Source of the DNA: Acidobacteriota bacterium
GTDB taxonomy: Bacteria > Acidobacteriota > Terriglobia > Terriglobales > Acidobacteriaceae
DNA: 9,394 nucleotides
Reading direction: 5' to 3'
Assembly (NCBI GenBank): GCA_021802085.1
Contig: JAKAAZ010000140.1
Location: 1 to 9,394 of the forward strand
Shown here: piece after piece, positions 6,848 to 9,394 of the stretch
Layout: each line of letters starts with the position of its first letter
Numbering within the stretch: position 1 is the first letter of the stretch
Made by a program: the position numbers and the translations under genes
The notes under the pieces: generated by a model
Databases searched by the model: none
What the model saw: only the letters and a program-made list of their open reading frames with translations
What the model was told of the DNA's origin: nothing

Positions 6848-7617
6848 AGGACAAAGTCATCCTGGTGACCGGTTCTACCACCGGCATCGGCGAAGCAATG
6901 GTTCGCCTCTTCGCTCGCGAAGGCGCTCAGGTCATGATCCATGGAAGACGGAAAGACGCCGCGCAAGAATTGGCCGCAGAGGTAGGGAAACGCGCATCCT
7001 TCGTCATCGGAGCGCTCGAAGACCCGCAAACTCCCTCAAAACTTATCGCTGAAACAATCGCTCGCTTTGGTCGAATCGACGGACTTGTGAACAATGCGGC
7101 TGTGATTACCCGCGGCGTTCTCGAAGATGCAAATCCAGAGACATTTGACCGCACGATGGCGATCAACTTGCGGGCGCCGCTTCTTCTGATTCAGTCCGCT
7201 CTTCCCCACTTTCGAAAAAACGGCAGAGGACGTGTCCTGAACATCGGCTCGATTAACGCCTATTGCGGAGAACGCACGTATTTGATTTACTCCATCTCCA
7301 AGGGTGGCTTGACGACCCTGACGCGTAATCTTGCAGACGCGCACGGAACCGAGGGTATCCAGATCAATCAGTTGAACGTCGGCTGGACATTGACGGCGAA
7401 TGAATTCGCATTGAAGTTGAAAGACGGCCTACCAGAAGACTGGCCTTCCAAGCTGCCCAGGAGCGTCGCCCCGTCGGGTCGCATCCACTCCCCAGAGGAA
7501 GTCGCCATGGCTGCGATTTATTTCCTTTCGGATGAGGCGGCTCTTATCAACGGCTCGATTCTCGACGTGGAGCAATTCCCGGTGATCGGACGGAATCCTA
7601 CAAAGGAAGTCTCTTGA
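6838..7617 (+). CDS. Short-chain dehydrogenase/reductase (SDR), classical type
   Basis: Classical SDR of 259 aa, predicted to oxidise or reduce a sugar or sugar-acid carbonyl with a nicotinamide cofactor. The cofactor motif TGSTTGIG is at 11-18, NNAA at 85-88, and the catalytic residues are N110, S138 (NIGSIN), Y151 and K155 (YSISK). HGRR at 35-38, after the second beta strand, puts basic residues where NADP-preferring SDRs usually have them, so NADP(H) is likely but inferred. The C-terminal YFLSDEAALINGSILDVE block is the usual end of the fold. ATG 6838 is the only start codon available before the conserved region. It lacks a Shine-Dalgarno and is probably reached by re-initiation from the short ORF before it. 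Its stop overlaps the next gene (TTGA at 7614-7617). The exact substrate is unknown. Confidence 0.93.
   Translation: MRLKDKVILVTGSTTGIGEAMVRLFAREGAQVMIHGRRKDAAQELAAEVGKRASFVIGALEDPQTPSKLIAETIARFGRIDGLVNNAAVITRGVLEDANPETFDRTMAINLRAPLLLIQSALPHFRKNGRGRVLNIGSINAYCGERTYLIYSISKGGLTTLTRNLADAHGTEGIQINQLNVGWTLTANEFALKLKDGLPEDWPSKLPRSVAPSGRIHSPEEVAMAAIYFLSDEAALINGSILDVEQFPVIGRNPTKEVS
7602..7609 (+). promoter_or_regulatory. Shine-Dalgarno supporting a TTG start
   Basis: AAAGGAAG ends 4 nt before the TTG at 7614. Together with the TTGA overlap with the SDR stop, it supports TTG 7614 as the start of the isomerase gene over the GTG at 7626 or the ATG at 7662. Confidence 0.65.
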
Positions 7618-8510
7618 ATACCCCTGTGAGGCCCAAACTGGCAGCTTTCCCGAAGTGCTATATGGACCAGCTATGTGTCGATCGGAGCATGACGATCTTT
7701 GACTGGATCGAACTTGCGGCCACGCTCGGCGTCGAGGGGCTTGAATTCTATTCTGGTTTTATAGAAGATGACGAGACCTTCCTCGACAGGGTCAAGGCTG
7801 CTCTCGAACGGCACAAACTTGCCATGCCGATGTTCTGCTGCTCTCCCGATTTCACTCAGCTCGATCCCATCCTCCTTCAAAGAGAGATCGATCGCGAAAA
7901 GCGAATGATTGAGATCACCTCATTTTTCGGCGGCCGGTTTTGCCGTGTTCTCTCCGGTCAACGCCGCCCGGGACTCACCCGGGAGAACGGCGTCGCCCAG
8001 GTTGTTCGAGTCTTTCGGGACCTTTTACCGTTTGCCGAACAGCATGGTGTCGTCTTGACGATGGAGAACCACTACAAGGATAACTACTGGCAATATCCGG
8101 AATTCGCCCAGAAGTCCGATGTGTTCGTTGAAATCGTCGAGCAGATCGATTCCCCCTGGTTTGGCGTCAATTTCGATCCATCCAATACGATTTTGGCAGG
8201 CGAGGATCCGCTGGCGCTGCTCGAACGCGTCAAGCACCGCGTCGTCACAATGCATGCGAGCGATCGATATCTGAAAAGTGGCACGATCGAAGACCTACGC
8301 AAGGAGGAAGACTCTGTCGGCTACGCCAGTCGCCTATCCCACGGCGTAATAGGGAAAGGGATGAACGATTACGATACGATCTTCTCGACGCTCAACTCGG
8401 TTGGCTTTCGCTCCTGGATTTCCATCGAAGACGGTCTGGGCGGGATGGACGAACTGCGGGAATCGGTCGATTTTCTCCAAGCCAAAATAGGCCGCCACTT
8501 CCGGGATTAA
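7614..8510 (+). CDS. TIM-barrel sugar (phosphate) isomerase/epimerase, xylose-isomerase-like
   Basis: Belongs to the xylose isomerase-like/AP endonuclease 2 TIM-barrel family, whose members isomerise or epimerise ketoses, ketose phosphates or keto sugar acids using a divalent metal. The four expected metal ligands are visible: E151 (TMENHY), D188 (NFDPSN), H214 (TMHASD) and E272 (SIEDG), the same order as in D-tagatose 3-epimerase. H243 and G244 in LSHGVIGKG resemble the HxxxGxG loop seen near the active site in this family. Length of 298 aa is typical. The start is TTG, overlapping the SDR stop as TTGA, with a Shine-Dalgarno at 7602-7609. UlaE, the L-xylulose-5-phosphate 3-epimerase, is a member of the same broad fold family, which matters given the neighbouring decarboxylase-like gene. 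Whether the substrate is phosphorylated cannot be told from the sequence. Confidence 0.9.
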   Translation: MNTPVRPKLAAFPKCYMDQLCVDRSMTIFDWIELAATLGVEGLEFYSGFIEDDETFLDRVKAALERHKLAMPMFCCSPDFTQLDPILLQREIDREKRMIEITSFFGGRFCRVLSGQRRPGLTRENGVAQVVRVFRDLLPFAEQHGVVLTMENHYKDNYWQYPEFAQKSDVFVEIVEQIDSPWFGVNFDPSNTILAGEDPLALLERVKHRVVTMHASDRYLKSGTIEDLRKEEDSVGYASRLSHGVIGKGMNDYDTIFSTLNSVGFRSWISIEDGLGGMDELRESVDFLQAKIGRHFRD

Positions 8511-8586
8511 TATTGGAATCCTCATCGCAAGGAGTGCTCATCGGGCTTTGCAGCCAATGCGGAGTTGATCACCGGATAAATTCATT

Positions 8587-9309
8587 ATGAAGACCATCGT
8601 ACAAATTTCCCTGGACCTCACATCCATCCCCGAAGCACTCGAAACCGCACACCTCGCTATTCGTTCCAGGGTCGACTGGTTGGAGGCGGGCACACCCCTC
8701 ATCATCGCCGAAGGAATGAACGGCGTTCGTGCCCTGCGCGCCGAGTTTCCCGAGGTTCCCATCGTCGCCGACCTGAAAACCATGGACGGCGGCTGGCTCG
8801 AGGCCCAACTAATGGCAAACGCCGGGGCAACTCACGTCGTGGTGATGGAGCGTGCCCATCCGGAGACCATCAAAATGGTCGTGCAGGCCGGAAAGGATTT
8901 TGGCGTAAAGGTCATGGGAGACAACCTCGGTGCGGAGGACATGATAGCAGCGGCAAAGCGGCTGGAGGATTTCGGCTGCGATTTCGTGATTCACCATATT
9001 GGCTACGATGAGCGTCGCGGCCTCGCGGCGGCGGGAAAGCCATACCCCAGTCCTCTCGATCAGTTGCGAGAGATCGTCGCGGCTGTCCGGGTACCCGTGC
9101 AGGCCGTGGGCGGTCTTTCGATTGAGCAGGCGATCCGCACTCCCGAGTACGGAGCACCTCTCGTTGTTCTAGGCGCGCCCCTCACCATCGACGCTGATTC
9201 GTTTAAAACAGCCTCTGGCAACTTGGAAGATAAGCTCCGCCTGGTTTGTGACCGAGTCCATGCCTATCGCAGGCTAGAGCGGATTGACAGTAGGTGTAGT
9301 TATTTGTGA
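8587..9309 (+). CDS. OMP-decarboxylase-suprafamily lyase resembling 3-hexulose-6-phosphate synthase
   Basis: Related to 3-hexulose-6-phosphate synthase (HPS; formaldehyde plus ribulose 5-phosphate aldolase) and 3-keto-L-gulonate-6-phosphate decarboxylase (KGPDC, UlaD). The suprafamily DxKxxD signature is ADLKTMDGG, giving D62, K64 and D67. D10 and E33 (EAGTPL) are the other expected polar and metal-site residues. Residues 137-141 (HIGYD) follow the HPS pattern HTGYD and not the KGPDC pattern HRSRD, and VGG (174-176) is the phosphate-binding turn. At 240 aa it is longer than the roughly 210 aa usual for HPS; the extra is an insert near 142-156 and a C-terminal tail rich in Arg. ATG 8587 is the only good start, but no Shine-Dalgarno lies close to it. 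It is 76 bp after the isomerase gene, the largest gap in the cluster. No 6-phospho-3-hexuloisomerase gene, the usual HPS partner, is in the window, so formaldehyde fixation is not supported. Confidence 0.85.
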   Translation: MKTIVQISLDLTSIPEALETAHLAIRSRVDWLEAGTPLIIAEGMNGVRALRAEFPEVPIVADLKTMDGGWLEAQLMANAGATHVVVMERAHPETIKMVVQAGKDFGVKVMGDNLGAEDMIAAAKRLEDFGCDFVIHHIGYDERRGLAAAGKPYPSPLDQLREIVAAVRVPVQAVGGLSIEQAIRTPEYGAPLVVLGAPLTIDADSFKTASGNLEDKLRLVCDRVHAYRRLERIDSRCSYL

Positions 9310-9314
9310 AAGGG

Positions 9315-9351
9315 AGTCATTCTGAACGGAGCGCAGCGGAGTGAAGAATCC
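9315..9351. repeat. Dispersed intergenic repeat with a GTCATTCTGA core
   Basis: The element starts GTCATTCTGA and ends GTGAAGAATCC, with a GC-rich centre (CGGAGCGCAGCGGAG). The ends form a short dyad: ATTCT at 9319-9323 against AGAAT at 9345-9349. From memory, sequences of this type (GTCATTCTGA...GAAGAATC) are very common between genes in Acidobacteriota and some other phyla. It lies directly after the last gene of the sugar cluster. Confidence 0.6.
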
Positions 9352-9394
9352 AGACGATATGCGCCTGGTCATTGCCGCCGTAACCCTCTGGATT
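9347..9394. repeat. Inverted repeat running into the right edge of the window
   Basis: AATCCAGA at 9347-9354 is exactly inverted as TCTGGATT at 9387-9394, the last bases of the window. The left arm overlaps the end of the dispersed repeat at 9315-9351, so the right arm may be the start of an inverted second copy that continues beyond the window. The 32 bases between the arms show no gene. Confidence 0.45.

Noticed and set aside
6096..6887. - strand open frame of 263 codons opposite the zinc dehydrogenase
   Set aside because: Shadow of a clearly recognised dehydrogenase; no motif or start signal of its own.
8513..8590. Short frame (TTG 8513 or GTG 8534) ending over the ATG of the HPS-like gene
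   Set aside because: The AAGGAG there overlaps the GTG itself, so it is badly placed as a ribosome site, and the roughly 18-26 codon product has no recognisable feature.

Overview
The window looks like a chromosomal stretch of a moderately GC-rich soil-type bacterium. I favour Acidobacteriota: the 2-oxoacid:ferredoxin oxidoreductase pair, the style of the decayed Fpg-family glycosylase, and the dispersed intergenic repeat with a GTCATTCTGA core at the right edge are all familiar from that phylum. This is a judgement from memory, not a search result.

Layout. Positions 1-121 hold a strong rho-independent terminator of an upstream gene and a short leader. A complete glutamyl-tRNA synthetase gene (gltX, + strand) follows to 1618. 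It converges on a two-gene operon on the - strand, korA then korB (4406 down to 1648). These encode the fused gamma-alpha subunit and the beta subunit of a 2-oxoglutarate (or related 2-oxoacid):ferredoxin oxidoreductase. Positions 4407-4894 carry no recognisable gene but contain a weak promoter candidate for korAB, a perfect 10-bp hairpin, and a pair of imperfect direct repeats exactly 50 bp apart. Positions 4895 to about 5735 (- strand) hold a decayed Fpg/Nei-family DNA glycosylase with no recognisable start, two single-base frameshifts and one in-frame TAG.

From 5778 to 9309 (+ strand) lies a compact four-gene cluster: a zinc-type medium-chain dehydrogenase, a short-chain dehydrogenase, a TIM-barrel sugar isomerase/epimerase, and a decarboxylase/aldolase of the OMP decarboxylase suprafamily that resembles 3-hexulose-6-phosphate synthase. 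Overlapping stops and starts (ATGA, TTGA) indicate translational coupling of the first three. Two dehydrogenases, an epimerase and a beta-keto-type lyase suggest stepwise oxidation and cleavage of a sugar or sugar acid, parallel in enzyme class to the UlaD/UlaE branch of L-ascorbate breakdown, but no kinase, transporter or regulator is visible. This is the best candidate for something undescribed here.

The right edge (9310-9394) holds a dispersed repeat and what looks like the beginning of an inverted partner cut off by the window end. Central carbon metabolism (KorAB, linked to the TCA cycle) and translation (GltX) are housekeeping; the sugar cluster is accessory, with the dead glycosylase lying between the two parts.
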